This document shows, in pieces, positions 37,089 to 46,097 of a DNA stretch of 64,000 bases. How positions within the stretch are numbered: position 1 is the stretch's first letter; every line of letters starts with the position of its first letter. Under the pieces are notes generated by a model that did no database searches, was not told the origin of the DNA, and saw nothing but the letters and a program-made list of their open reading frames with translations. Source of the stretch: Aquimarina aggregata (GTDB taxonomy: Bacteria > Bacteroidota > Bacteroidia > Flavobacteriales > Flavobacteriaceae); assembly GCF_001632745.1 (NCBI RefSeq), contig NZ_LQRT01000003.1, positions 239,587 through 303,586 on the forward strand, in the 5' to 3' direction. Made by a program: the position numbers and the translations under genes.

Positions 37089-37700
37089 TTGGATCATAAA
37101 GACACATATAAAACTATTACTGCCCCTTCTAAAGAGGTTCTTTTTAAAGATAAGAATAGTAAGTTTTTTGGTTTTTCCTTTCCGGTTACCAACGAAGAAG
37201 AAGTAAAACAAATTATAGATCAACTCAAAAAACGACATCATTCTGCCAGACATTGGTGTTACGCATGGCAAATAGGTACAGAAACAATTCGGTACCGCAG
37301 CAATGATGATGGAGAACCTTCGAATTCTGCAGGACAACCTATTTATGGGCAAATTCAATCTTTTGATGTAACTAACATTCTAATTGTAGTTGTTCGATAC
37401 TTTGGTGGTGTAAAACTTGGTGTTGGTGGATTAATCAATGCCTACAGAACATCGGCTCAATTGGCTTTAGAAAATTCAAATATTATTGAAAAAACTATCA
37501 ATATTGATTTTATCATCATTTTTGAATACAAAGACATGAATAAAGTAATGCGAATTATAAAAGAACATAATCTAAACATCACAAAACAAGAACTAGAACT
37601 AAATTGCAAAATTCACATTTCTGTCAGAAAAAAGCTTGCTGATAAAATAAAACCGATTTTTTCTCCGTTGTATGAAATAAAAATAGAAAGACTTGATTAA
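37089..37700 (+). CDS. YigZ/IMPACT-family protein
   Basis: A 203-residue protein with the UPF0029/IMPACT N-terminal domain: KFFGFSFPVTNEEEV, ARHWCYAW, RYRSNDDGEPSNSAGQPI and VVRYFGGVKLGVGGL, the family's conserved pattern. The C-terminal DUF1949-like ferredoxin-fold half follows. Family function is unclear (eukaryotic IMPACT modulates GCN2). The start is TTG at 37089, 14 nt after the transporter gene stop; no ATG precedes the conserved TYKTITAPS segment. It is the last plus-strand gene of the ribD unit, convergent with the thioesterase gene (stop to stop). Confidence 0.88.
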   Translation: MDHKDTYKTITAPSKEVLFKDKNSKFFGFSFPVTNEEEVKQIIDQLKKRHHSARHWCYAWQIGTETIRYRSNDDGEPSNSAGQPIYGQIQSFDVTNILIVVVRYFGGVKLGVGGLINAYRTSAQLALENSNIIEKTINIDFIIIFEYKDMNKVMRIIKEHNLNITKQELELNCKIHISVRKKLADKIKPIFSPLYEIKIERLD

Positions 37701-38105
37701 TTAATTGTCTTCTATTTTTTCAAGTAAATAAGAAGGACACATGATGGGTTTTCTTGTTTTACTGTTAACAAAGACTAATGTAGTAGTGGCTGTAGTTAAT
37801 AATTCTTTATTTTTATTGAAGATTTCAAAGTCAAAAATAATTTTTACTGTAGGAATTTTCCTTAATGAAGTTTTAACAGTCAATTCATCATCAAAAAAAG
37901 CAGATTTCTTAAATTTAAGATCTAAGGTAAATACTGGAAGCATAACACCATTTTCTTCCATTGTTTTATAAGAAAACCCTAGTTTCGACAGCCAGTCTAT
38001 TCTAGCTAATTCTAAGTACTGCGCGTAGTTACCATGATGAACGACACCCATTTGGTCTGTTTCGGAATATCGAACTTTTAGCTTGGTTTCTGAAATAATT
38101 TTCAT
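37701..38105 (-). CDS. YbgC/4HBT-type acyl-CoA thioesterase
   Basis: A 134-residue hotdog-fold thioesterase. The catalytic Asp region is RYSETDQMGVVHHGNYAQYL with D17, and the remainder follows the 4HBT pattern (IFNKNKELLTTATTTLVFV). Substrates are probably acyl-CoA or acyl-ACP thioesters; in proteobacteria YbgC sits with tol-pal, which is not here. It is transcribed away from dnaA and converges directly on the YigZ gene. Confidence 0.88.
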   Translation of the reverse strand: MKIISETKLKVRYSETDQMGVVHHGNYAQYLELARIDWLSKLGFSYKTMEENGVMLPVFTLDLKFKKSAFFDDELTVKTSLRKIPTVKIIFDFEIFNKNKELLTTATTTLVFVNSKTRKPIMCPSYLLEKIEDN

Positions 38106-38291
38106 ATTATTGATAGAATATTGTTGACAGTAGAATTAACGAATTATGCAAAAAAAATAATTAAAATTCAACCCCTAAAACGTTTTTTTTTTACATTTTT
38201 TGTTCACATATTTGTCAAGCAAAAACAGTAAGGAGTTTTTCAACAATTCTTTTTAGTAACTTAACAGAAAAATAGTAAACTAATCACTCGC

Positions 38292-39719
38292 ATGAATTTA
38301 ACTGCGCAATCAGTTTGGGATAATTGTTTATCTTTTATAGAAGACAACATTACGCCACAAGCTTTTAAAACTTGGTTTGAACCAATCAAAGCTGTAAAAC
38401 TTACAGATGGCGCTTTAAGCATTCAGGTACCCAGTAAGTTTTTCTACGAATGGTTAGAAGAACACTATGTCAACCTTCTTAAAGTATCTTTAACTCGCGA
38501 ATTAGGAGAAAACGCTAAATTGGTATATGTCATTAAGATGGAAAATACTTATGGCAACAAAAAACCTTTTACTGAAAAAATACCTAGTGCAAATCGCACA
38601 GCCGTAAATTCTCAAGAGGTTGATGTACCTATTAAGAGTAAAAATCCTGAATTAAAAAATCCTTTTGTAATTCCAGGGATACGAAACGTAAAAATAGAAT
38701 CACAATTAAACCCTAGTTATAACTTTGAAAATTTCCTAGAAGGAGACTCAAATAGATTGGCTAGATCTGCAGGAATGGCTGTAGCTAATAAACCAGGAGG
38801 AACGTCTTTTAATCCGTTACTAATCTTTGGAGGAGTAGGTCTTGGAAAAACACACTTGGCACATGCTATTGGTGTAAACATAAAAGACAACTACCCAGAA
38901 AAGACAGTTTTATATATTTCTGCTGAAAAATTTACCCAACAATACATAGAATCAGTAAAAAAGAATAATAGAAACGATTTTATTCATTTTTATCAAATTA
39001 TAGATGTACTTATTGTTGATGACATACAACTTTTATCAGGTAAAGCTGGAACTCAGGATGTATTCTTCCATATTTTTAACCATTTACACCAAAATGGAAA
39101 ACAGGTAATCCTTACTAGTGACAAGGCTCCTGTAGATATGCAAGATATTGAGCAACGCCTTCTTTCTAGGTTTAAATGGGGATTATCTGCCGAGCTGCAT
39201 CAACCTGATTTTGAAACAAGAGTCTCAATCATTAAAAATAAATTATATCGTGATGGTGTTGAAATGCCAGAAGAAATTGTTGAATTTTTAGCCAACAACA
39301 TAAAAACTAATATTCGTGAGTTAGAGGGAGCAATTATCTCATTAATTGCACATTCTTCTTTCAACAAAAAAGACATCACTATAGATTTAGCTAAGGCTAT
39401 TGTCGATAATTATGTCAAAAACACCAAACGCGAAGTATCAATAGACTATATCCAAAAAGTAGTTAGTGATTATTTCCAAATGGATGTTGAAACACTACAG
39501 TCTAAAACTAGAAAACGACATATTGTACAAGCCAGGCAACTTGCTATGTTTTTTGCCAAAAAACTCACTAAAGCTTCTTTAGCTAGTATTGGCACACAAA
39601 TAGGAAAAAGAGATCACGCTACAGTATTACATGCTTGTAAAACAGTAGACAACCTCTCTTCTACAGACAAACAATTCAGAAAGTATGTTGAAGATTTAGG
39701 AAAAAAGCTTACCCTATAG
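38292..39719 (+). CDS. dnaA: Chromosomal replication initiator protein DnaA
   Basis: Binds DnaA boxes and melts the origin. The 475-residue protein has the N-terminal interaction domain (WDNCLSFIEDNI, KTWFEPIKAV), a variable linker, the AAA+ domain with Walker A GGVGLGKTH (180-188) and Walker B VLIVDDIQLL, and the C-terminal helix-turn-helix with the DnaA signature IGKRDHATVLHACKTV. I see no array of DnaA boxes in the 186 bp upstream or elsewhere nearby, so I do not place the origin here; in Bacteroidota dnaA and oriC are often apart. Confidence 0.97.
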   Translation: MNLTAQSVWDNCLSFIEDNITPQAFKTWFEPIKAVKLTDGALSIQVPSKFFYEWLEEHYVNLLKVSLTRELGENAKLVYVIKMENTYGNKKPFTEKIPSANRTAVNSQEVDVPIKSKNPELKNPFVIPGIRNVKIESQLNPSYNFENFLEGDSNRLARSAGMAVANKPGGTSFNPLLIFGGVGLGKTHLAHAIGVNIKDNYPEKTVLYISAEKFTQQYIESVKKNNRNDFIHFYQIIDVLIVDDIQLLSGKAGTQDVFFHIFNHLHQNGKQVILTSDKAPVDMQDIEQRLLSRFKWGLSAELHQPDFETRVSIIKNKLYRDGVEMPEEIVEFLANNIKTNIRELEGAIISLIAHSSFNKKDITIDLAKAIVDNYVKNTKREVSIDYIQKVVSDYFQMDVETLQSKTRKRHIVQARQLAMFFAKKLTKASLASIGTQIGKRDHATVLHACKTVDNLSSTDKQFRKYVEDLGKKLTL

Positions 39720-39734
39720 TAATTTTATTAAAAA

Positions 39735-40199
39735 ATGAAAATCAAAATCTTAATGGTATGCCTCGGTAATATTTGCCGATCACCATTAGCTGAAGGTATC
39801 CTAAAATCCAAATTAGATCCAGAAAAATACACTGTCGCCTCATGTGGAACAAGTAACTACCACATCGGCAATAAACCCGACGTGCGCTCAATAGAAATAA
39901 GCAAGAAATACAATATTGATATTTCAAAACAAAGAGCAGCGCAATTTAATAAAAGCGACTTTACTACTTACGACTACATCTATGTAATGGATAAATCAAA
40001 TTATCAGAATATCATACAACTCACAGATAAAAACCAAGACAAAAATAAAGTTAATCTTATTCTTAACGAGCTTTATCCAAACGAAAACCTAGAAGTCCCC
40101 GACCCATACTACGGGGGATCTGAAGGTTTTGAAAACGTTTATCAGATGCTTAACAAAGCATGCAACCATATCGCTCACAAACTCGAAAAACAGCATTAA
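39735..40199 (+). CDS. Low-molecular-weight protein-tyrosine-phosphatase
   Basis: A 154-residue phosphatase of the LMW-PTP family. The P-loop C9-LGNIC-R-S (VCLGNICRSPLAEGI) carries the nucleophilic Cys, and the general-acid Asp lies in VPDPYYGG near residue 121. The start is 15 nt after dnaA, so it may be co-transcribed. In bacteria these enzymes often oppose tyrosine autokinases of exopolysaccharide synthesis; none is visible here. Confidence 0.93.
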   Translation: MKIKILMVCLGNICRSPLAEGILKSKLDPEKYTVASCGTSNYHIGNKPDVRSIEISKKYNIDISKQRAAQFNKSDFTTYDYIYVMDKSNYQNIIQLTDKNQDKNKVNLILNELYPNENLEVPDPYYGGSEGFENVYQMLNKACNHIAHKLEKQH

Positions 40200-40308
40200 C
40201 TTTTTTAAAAATAAAGTTTTCGTATATTTAGATACAGATATCATAATATACAACCAATTACGCTAAAACAACAAATTACAAAATACCAAACCCTTACCCA
40301 ATAAACCT

Positions 40309-41037
40309 ATGGAGCTTAAACCTCTGGACCCCAAAGGAAAACTCTACCTCATCCCTACAAGACTAGGAGATGATGTACCCTTAGAAGTACTTCCGATATC
40401 TATAAAAAAGGTCTTGGAACAAATAAATCACTATATAGTTGAAAACGAAAAACCCGCACGTAGATTTATAAAAAAAATAAGTCCAAGCAAGTCACAACGA
40501 TCATTAATAATACATACAGTAAACAAATACACAGATATTGCCGAAATGCCAGGATATCTTACACCCTGTCTTAATGGTGAATCTATCGGGTTATTATCAG
40601 ATGCTGGATGCCCGGGTATTGCAGATCCTGGCGCTGAAATTGTAAAAATAGCTCACGAAAAAGACATACAGGTTATTCCTTTAGTAGGTCCATCATCTAT
40701 CCTTCTAGCTATGATGAGTAGCGGTATGAACGGACAGAGTTTTACTTTCAATGGCTACCTACCTATTGACAAAGCAGAAAGAAAGTCTGCCATAAAACAA
40801 TTAGAAAAAATTTCTTTTGAAAAAAATCAGGCTCAAATCTTTATTGAAACCCCGTACAGAAACGACAAAATGCTTGATGATTTAAAAAATATACTACAAG
40901 ATAACACCCGATTATGTATCGCCTGCGACATAACACTTACCACAGAGTTTATTTCAACTAAAACAATTAGAGAATGGAAAGAAAAAAATATTGATCTTCA
41001 CAAAAGACCTGCGATATACATCATCCAGAAAGATTAA
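40309..41037 (+). CDS. RsmI-like SAM-dependent methyltransferase
   Basis: A 242-residue protein of the tetrapyrrole/RsmI methylase fold (COG0313-like). Characteristic segments are GLLSDAGCPGIADPGAEIVKIA, VIPLVGPSSILLAMMSSGM, FTFNGYLP and FIETPYRNDKMLDDL (quoted in part). RsmI methylates the 2'-O of C1402 in 16S rRNA; whether this shorter Bacteroidota form has that same target is not established. It follows the phosphatase gene after 109 bp and converges on the lysozyme-like gene with a 3-nt gap. Confidence 0.82.
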   Translation: MELKPLDPKGKLYLIPTRLGDDVPLEVLPISIKKVLEQINHYIVENEKPARRFIKKISPSKSQRSLIIHTVNKYTDIAEMPGYLTPCLNGESIGLLSDAGCPGIADPGAEIVKIAHEKDIQVIPLVGPSSILLAMMSSGMNGQSFTFNGYLPIDKAERKSAIKQLEKISFEKNQAQIFIETPYRNDKMLDDLKNILQDNTRLCIACDITLTTEFISTKTIREWKEKNIDLHKRPAIYIIQKD

Positions 41038-41040
41038 AAA

Positions 41041-41685
41041 TTACAAACTAACCTTAGCTCTTCTATCAGCCTCTACAAATGAAGTATCATAACCCCCAAA
41101 TCTTTTCATGTAATATCTAATAGTCGTTCCAAATGCATCTGCAAAACCACTTACACCTCCACTACGCAGATATCTTTTGACAGCATTAGGACCAGCTAAG
41201 TGAGCTGCGGCTAAAATTCCAGATTCAGTAACCTCAACACCATTCATCCTTCTACCAATAAACCATTTCATATCTCTTCGTAAAACCCACTTATTACGAG
41301 ATGAATACGCATAAAAAGCTTTTTCTTGAAGTTGAGGGTTATTAAGAAAATCGTTTCGACTAATATCCTTAATCCCTATAAGCTCTAGTGTACCTCTTCC
41401 AAATTGGTATTTCCCCATGTAACCAAATTGATTCACAACTCCGTAATCTCCTCTTGATTCTTTAAAAGCAACTGCCTCTTTAAATCCTGTGTAAGATTTC
41501 CCAAGTTCAGGTGAAATAAATACACCCTCATCCTCTATCTCATTAAAATTTGGCGCCACATAATACAAATCCAAACCGGCAGTACTATATGAACTAAAAT
41601 CTACAGATTCTTTCGTCTTAAAACCTAACAAAAGAACGCCCCCAATAATGAGTGTTACAGATAATCCTGTTATCCTTTTTATCAT
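41041..41685 (-). CDS. Exported lysozyme-like/peptidoglycan-associated protein
   Basis: A 214-residue protein from the ATG at 41685 with a membrane signal/anchor (ITGLSVTLIIGGVLLLGF). The central part FKEAVAFKESRGDYGVVNQF-x-YMGKYQFGRGTL has the ES-x3-Y-x-x-x-N-x3-G-x-YQF arrangement of lysozyme-like (transglycosylase-type) domains; the Glu in KESRGDY is the likely catalytic acid. A later AAHLAGPNAVKRYL segment fits the same fold. It may cleave or bind peptidoglycan. The upstream in-frame ATG at 41748 lies in the promoter region and is rejected. Confidence 0.65.
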   Translation of the reverse strand: MIKRITGLSVTLIIGGVLLLGFKTKESVDFSSYSTAGLDLYYVAPNFNEIEDEGVFISPELGKSYTGFKEAVAFKESRGDYGVVNQFGYMGKYQFGRGTLELIGIKDISRNDFLNNPQLQEKAFYAYSSRNKWVLRRDMKWFIGRRMNGVEVTESGILAAAHLAGPNAVKRYLRSGGVSGFADAFGTTIRYYMKRFGGYDTSFVEADRRAKVSL

Positions 41686-42036
41686 ATAAAAAATTTCTAA
41701 GTAGCCATTAAAAAAATGGTCCCCTCTACTTAAATTTTTGCCGTGCAAAGATACATATTATAAATTAATAACCAACCAACACATGTTAAAATAATTATAA
41801 TACTGAAAAACAGTGATTTACATATAAAAAAAGCGATAATAAAGTCAAAATAGTGTTAAAAAAGCTATCAAAAAAACACTTAAACGTCAAACAAGGTTAT
41901 TTTAACGATAAAAACGAAACAAGATCTCCCATGAGTAATTCACAAAAAAACAAGGATTTTGTTAATAAGTTAGCATCGATTTAAATTAAAAACAAAGCTT
42001 TTGCACCTTTTACCTTCAAGAAAAAGTTTTACAATT
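41686..42036. other. 351-bp intergenic region upstream of the lysozyme-like gene
   Basis: AT-rich DNA between two minus-strand genes. It holds the promoter described at 41746-41775. A 17-codon plus-strand ORF at 41931-41984 has no supporting signal. I see no convincing hairpin terminator, repeat or RNA gene here. Confidence 0.5.
41746..41775 (-). promoter_or_regulatory. Bacteroidota-type promoter of the lysozyme-like gene
   Basis: On the minus strand TTG (41773-41775), a 19-nt spacer and TATCTTTG (41746-41753) match the TTG/TAnnTTTG consensus exactly. It is the best promoter match in the window. The leader to the ATG at 41685 would be about 50 nt. Confidence 0.75.
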
Positions 42037-43080
42037 TTATCGATTTATACCTTGCTTATTTACCCAATTTATATACTGTTTTTTATTACGATTATGTTGC
42101 CCAATTGTTTTAGCAAATTTGTGATATCCAAAATTTTCTACGTTGGCCACAAAAAAATAATAATCATGTTTTTCATAATTAATAACAGCATCGATAGAAG
42201 AAATATCAGGCATTGCTATTGGGCCAGGTGGTAAAGTGGCATATTTATAGGTGTTATACGGACTATCTAACCCTAAATCTTTATAAAGAACTCGTTTAAT
42301 AACAGTATCCCAATCATTTCGATGTTTTTTAATTGCGTAGATTACCGTTGGATCTGCATCTAATTTCCATCCATTTAAGAATCTATTTAGATACACTCCT
42401 GCTACTCTGGGACGCTCATCAACTTTAGCAGTTTCCTTTTGAACGATCGAGGCTATAGTCATAACTTGTATAGGTGTTAGTTTTATCTCCTTTGCCTTTC
42501 TTAATCGCTCATCATTCCAAAATCTAGTATACTCTTTAAACATTCGTTCTCTAAATTGACTTGCAGATGTATTCCAGAAAAATTCATATTTATTAGGAAC
42601 ATACATTGCTAAAGCACTTTCTTCAGTAAAACCTTTAGATTTCAAGAAAATAGAATCTTTAAAAGAATTTAATAAAGATATACTATCTGCTTCAATCTGT
42701 TTAGCAATTCTTCCTGCCAAGTTTTCTAGTCTTTCTTGATTATTAAAACTAAGTTGAATTGGTCTGTTTTTACTTCTAAGCGTATTAATAATATCGTTAT
42801 TATTAAGTCCTTTAGTTAAAATATAACGTCCTGCCTTAATATGATCTATATATCCTTTTCTTCTAGCAATTCTATCAAAACTATATACATCTTTTACTAA
42901 GGGACTGATTTCCTCGATAAGCTCTGTATAAGTGGCATCTGTAGGGATATAAATTGTCGCCGTCTCTGTTTCAAATTTTGTATTCGGGGAAAAAATAGCT
43001 TGATAAACGAAATAGGCAAAAATACTTCCTCCAACAAGACCTAATAAAACAATAGCCAATAATATTTTCTTAATGTACAT
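42037..43080 (-). CDS. mltG: Endolytic peptidoglycan transglycosylase MltG
   Basis: An inner-membrane lytic transglycosylase (YceG family) that terminates nascent glycan strands. The 347-residue protein has one N-terminal membrane helix (about 4-27), a LysM-like region (IYIPTDATYTELIEEISP) and the catalytic segment IASIVQKETAKVDERPRVAG with E216, then FLNGWKLDADPTVIYAIKKH and DSPYNTYKYATLPPGPIAMP. Its start lies 11 nt inside the GNAT gene, so it is the third gene of a dapF-GNAT-mltG operon. Confidence 0.93.
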   Translation of the reverse strand: MYIKKILLAIVLLGLVGGSIFAYFVYQAIFSPNTKFETETATIYIPTDATYTELIEEISPLVKDVYSFDRIARRKGYIDHIKAGRYILTKGLNNNDIINTLRSKNRPIQLSFNNQERLENLAGRIAKQIEADSISLLNSFKDSIFLKSKGFTEESALAMYVPNKYEFFWNTSASQFRERMFKEYTRFWNDERLRKAKEIKLTPIQVMTIASIVQKETAKVDERPRVAGVYLNRFLNGWKLDADPTVIYAIKKHRNDWDTVIKRVLYKDLGLDSPYNTYKYATLPPGPIAMPDISSIDAVINYEKHDYYFFVANVENFGYHKFAKTIGQHNRNKKQYINWVNKQGINR

Positions 43081-43597
43081 GTATTAATTGATATAAAAAT
43101 TCATCTTTGTAAACGTCTCCTACTAAATTCCAATCTTTCTTCACCCCTACCTTATTAAATCCTTGTTTTTCAAACAATTTAATACTTGTAGCATTATCAC
43201 TTGCTATATTTGCATATAACAGGTGTAAATGAAGATGCTTAAAACTATAATTCACGACAAGTTGAAGCGCTTCTGTACCATATCCGTGACCCCTATTTTC
43301 TTTCCCGGCAATTAATATTCCGACTCCTGCTCTGTTATTCATAGGGTCAAAATCAAACAAGTCAATCAAACCTAACACCATCTCGTCTTTCGAACAAATT
43401 ACTAGTCTCAATTGTTTTACTTCATAGATATCTTTGTGCGCATGTTCTAAATATTGTTTAATTAAAAACTTAGAATACGGCGTTTGAGTAGCGCTCATTT
43501 CCCAAATATGCTCGTCATTTTCAATTCGATAAATAAAATCCAGATCTTCAGGTTCTAAAGCTCTTAAATAGATATTTTCTCCTTTTAATGTTAGCAT
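43070..43597 (-). CDS. GNAT-family N-acetyltransferase (RimJ/RimL-like)
   Basis: A 175-residue acetyltransferase. LRALEPEDLDFIYRIEND is the usual N-terminus of the Acetyltransf_3 group, and the acetyl-CoA loop is AGKENRGHGYGTEALQLVV, followed by ANIASDNATSIKLFEKQGF. RimJ/RimL relatives acetylate ribosomal proteins; the target here is unknown. It overlaps both neighbours (7 nt with dapF, 11 nt with mltG), which indicates coupled translation. Confidence 0.88.
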   Translation of the reverse strand: MLTLKGENIYLRALEPEDLDFIYRIENDEHIWEMSATQTPYSKFLIKQYLEHAHKDIYEVKQLRLVICSKDEMVLGLIDLFDFDPMNNRAGVGILIAGKENRGHGYGTEALQLVVNYSFKHLHLHLLYANIASDNATSIKLFEKQGFNKVGVKKDWNLVGDVYKDEFLYQLIHVH

Positions 43598-44376
43598 TCA
43601 ATCTCTCCTTTAAAAACTTGCTCTGCTGGTCCTATTAAAAAAATATTTTGATATCCTTTTTCCTTTTTCTGAAAAGTCACCTTTAGTGCACCTCCAGGAG
43701 TTTCGATATCAATTTCTTTACTATCGGTTTGATTTGTTTGATACATCGACAATGCCACTGCCGTAACTCCTGTTCCACAAGATAGAGTTTCATTTTCGAC
43801 TCCTCTTTCATATGTTCTTACAGAAAACAATTTTCCATTCTTCTTTTCAACAAAATTTACGTTACTCCCTGATTCAAAATATGGAGCTCCATTCCTGATT
43901 CTTTGCCCTTCTGACACTACATCATAATTTTGCAATTCATTTACCAAAGTTACATGATGCGGTGATCCGGTATCCAGAAATAAGTGAGAATCATGCTCCT
44001 CGATCTCTGAGACATTTTGCATTTGTAAATGCACTAAACCATCTTTAATCTCTGCCTTATGTTTTCCGTCAATAGCTGTGAACACAGCCTGATCTTTTAT
44101 CACGCCTAAAAAAGCAGCAAAAGCAACAAGACATCTTCCTCCATTACCGCACATAGAACTTTCATTACCATCAGCATTAAAATACACCATTGTAAAGTCA
44201 TCTTCCTTATTTTGAGGAAGCTCTAACAGCATTAAACCATCTGCGCCTATTCCAAATTTTCTGTCACAAAGTCGTGCAAATAATTTGGTATTATTTTTGG
44301 AGAGTATTGATTTTCTATTATCAATGATTACAAAATCATTACCTGTACCTTGATATTTATAAAAAGTAAGGGTCAT
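43591..44376 (-). CDS. dapF: Diaminopimelate epimerase
   Basis: Converts LL- to meso-diaminopimelate for lysine and peptidoglycan. The 261-residue protein has both catalytic cysteines: C76 in MCGNGGRC and C200 in SCGTGVTAVAL. Other family segments are YQGTGNDFVIIDN, FGIGADGLM and ERGVENETLSCG. It is the first gene of dapF-GNAT-mltG. A TACCTTTG -7-like element lies about 21 nt before the ATG. Confidence 0.96.
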   Translation of the reverse strand: MTLTFYKYQGTGNDFVIIDNRKSILSKNNTKLFARLCDRKFGIGADGLMLLELPQNKEDDFTMVYFNADGNESSMCGNGGRCLVAFAAFLGVIKDQAVFTAIDGKHKAEIKDGLVHLQMQNVSEIEEHDSHLFLDTGSPHHVTLVNELQNYDVVSEGQRIRNGAPYFESGSNVNFVEKKNGKLFSVRTYERGVENETLSCGTGVTAVALSMYQTNQTDSKEIDIETPGGALKVTFQKKEKGYQNIFLIGPAEQVFKGEIEC

Positions 44377-44396
44377 TATTCTTTATTTAATGTAGG

Positions 44397-44404
44397 CAAA
44401 GGTA
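44397..44404 (-). promoter_or_regulatory. Possible -7 element of the dapF operon
   Basis: On the minus strand the bases read TACCTTTG, matching TAnnTTTG, 21 nt before the dapF ATG. A TTG lies upstream at 13 nt spacing, shorter than the usual 17-23, so the promoter is only tentative. Confidence 0.4.
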
Positions 44405-44540
44405 CAAAGAATGTAAACAAAAAACCGCTGTTAATTGCGAGTTAAATATCGAAAAAAAGTTTGCAATAATTGTAATTTTAAGATTTATAGAGAGTCTATT
44501 AAGATAAATAATGTTAAACTAAAAAAAGAAATTTAAGGAG

Positions 44541-45959
44541 ATGAAAAGATTTTTGAGTTTATTGGCAGTAGCAATTCTAGCAGGAATATTTACTCTAGGA
44601 GCATATAAAATATTTTTAGAACCAGATACTATTGTTAACCAAAGTGAAACTACACCTAACCTGATTCCAACAAATTATAACTTTACCAACACAAGTGCAA
44701 ATACTATTGCAGCATCCGATATTGATTTTACTGTTGCTGCAGAAAAAACAGTAAATGCAGTAGTACATGTTAAGCAATATGGTATTAGTCGTACTCCCAG
44801 AAATTTAATGGAATTTTTTAGAAATGGTGGTTCTCAAGAAAGGACTATACAAGGAGCTGGATCTGGTGTTATCATTACAGAAGATGGATACATCGTTACA
44901 AACAATCATGTAATTGCTGGTGCAAGTGATCTTGAAGTCACTTTAAATAATAATAAATCATACAAGGCTAAAGTAGTAGGTACATCACCTCAATCAGATA
45001 TTGCACTTATTAAAATTGATACCGACAATAAACTTTCTTACATACCTTTTGGTGATTCTAATTCGGCAAAAATTGGAGAATGGGTACTCGCAGTAGGAAA
45101 CCCTTTTAACCTTACCTCTACAGTGACAGCCGGAATTATAAGTGCTAAATCTAGAGATCTTAATGAAAGAGATGACAATATCCAATCTTTTATACAAACT
45201 GATGCAGCTATTAATCCTGGAAATAGTGGCGGAGCATTGGTAAATACAAAAGGTGAATTGATAGGTATCAATACAGCCATTACCTCTCAGACCGGTAGTT
45301 ATGTTGGCTATGCTTTTGCTGTTCCCTCTAATAATGCTCGTAAAATTGTAGAAGACATAATCGAGTTTGGAGATGTGCAAAGAGGAATTCTAGGAATTAC
45401 CGGGGGAACGATTAACCCTAAGGCTATAGAGACATATGACATTTCAACGTCGCAAGGAGTTTTTGTAGCTTCTGTAGCAGATGATAGTGGTGCCAAAAAA
45501 GCCGGATTAAAAGTTGGAGATGTAATTAAAGAAATCGATGGATTACCCATTAGAAAATTTGCAGACTTAACAGGGTATGTAAATAGCAAAAGACCTAAAG
45601 ATATTATTAGCGTAAAAGTACTTAGAAAAGACAAAGAACTTACGCTACCAGTAACCCTATCTAAATACGTGATTCAAAACTATAATATTGCAGATGTCGG
45701 TGTAGAAGTAACAAATCCACCTAAAGATTATCTCAAGAAATTTGATTTAGATCATGGAGTCGTAATAAGCAAAGCACTAAGTGCACGAATGCAGAGATAC
45801 AATCTAGAAGGTCTTATTATTAGTGAAATAGATGGAAAGAAAGTAAAAACTGTATTAGAAGTAAAAGAAATTATAGATAGCAAATATCCCGATGAAGATA
45901 TTACGATTAGTTTGGTTGATCGCAATGGAGACAAAAAAGAATTTGTGTTTCAAAACTAA
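44541..45959 (+). CDS. Do/HtrA-family periplasmic serine protease
   Basis: A 472-residue exported protease/chaperone for misfolded envelope proteins. The signal anchor is RFLSLLAVAILAGIFTLGAY. The catalytic triad is H123 (VTNNHVIAGA), D153 (SDIALIKI) and S229 (NPGNSGGALVN). Two PDZ domains follow, at about 285-375 and 385-470. An AAGGAG Shine-Dalgarno-like sequence abuts the ATG with no spacer, which is unusual; the next in-frame ATG would remove the signal. The gene ends before a strong terminator. It belongs to the DegP/DegQ group, but I cannot assign which. Confidence 0.93.
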   Translation: MKRFLSLLAVAILAGIFTLGAYKIFLEPDTIVNQSETTPNLIPTNYNFTNTSANTIAASDIDFTVAAEKTVNAVVHVKQYGISRTPRNLMEFFRNGGSQERTIQGAGSGVIITEDGYIVTNNHVIAGASDLEVTLNNNKSYKAKVVGTSPQSDIALIKIDTDNKLSYIPFGDSNSAKIGEWVLAVGNPFNLTSTVTAGIISAKSRDLNERDDNIQSFIQTDAAINPGNSGGALVNTKGELIGINTAITSQTGSYVGYAFAVPSNNARKIVEDIIEFGDVQRGILGITGGTINPKAIETYDISTSQGVFVASVADDSGAKKAGLKVGDVIKEIDGLPIRKFADLTGYVNSKRPKDIISVKVLRKDKELTLPVTLSKYVIQNYNIADVGVEVTNPPKDYLKKFDLDHGVVISKALSARMQRYNLEGLIISEIDGKKVKTVLEVKEIIDSKYPDEDITISLVDRNGDKKEFVFQN

Positions 45960-45983
45960 TCACAACACCCCATAAAATAAGGC

Positions 45984-46019
45984 ATCCCGATATCTTAAAA
46001 AGGTATCGGGATTTTTTTT
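45984..46019 (+). terminator. Rho-independent terminator after htrA
   Basis: A perfect 9-bp stem ATCCCGATA/TATCGGGAT with an 11-nt loop is followed by eight T. It lies 25 bp after the protease gene stop. Confidence 0.9.
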
Positions 46020-46053
46020 ATCAAAAAAGCTTTACGAAAACGTTTGAAATATA

Positions 46054-46061
46054 TACTTTTG
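46054..46061 (+). promoter_or_regulatory. Possible -7 element of the GAPDH gene
   Basis: TACTTTTG matches TAnnTTTG 36 nt before the ATG at 46098. There is no TTG at the expected -33 distance, although a TTTAC sequence is present near it. Confidence 0.4.
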
Positions 46062-46097
46062 CACGAAATTTCAAGACTGTAAAAAACACAACGAATT

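Noticed and set aside
38106..38291. Replication origin upstream of dnaA
   Set aside because: Only single, poor DnaA-box-like matches (for example TTGTTCACA) are present; there is no box cluster or AT-rich repeat set.
44994..45934. Several minus-strand ORFs within the htrA gene
   Set aside because: They are shadows of the strongly supported protease gene and show no domain or start signal.
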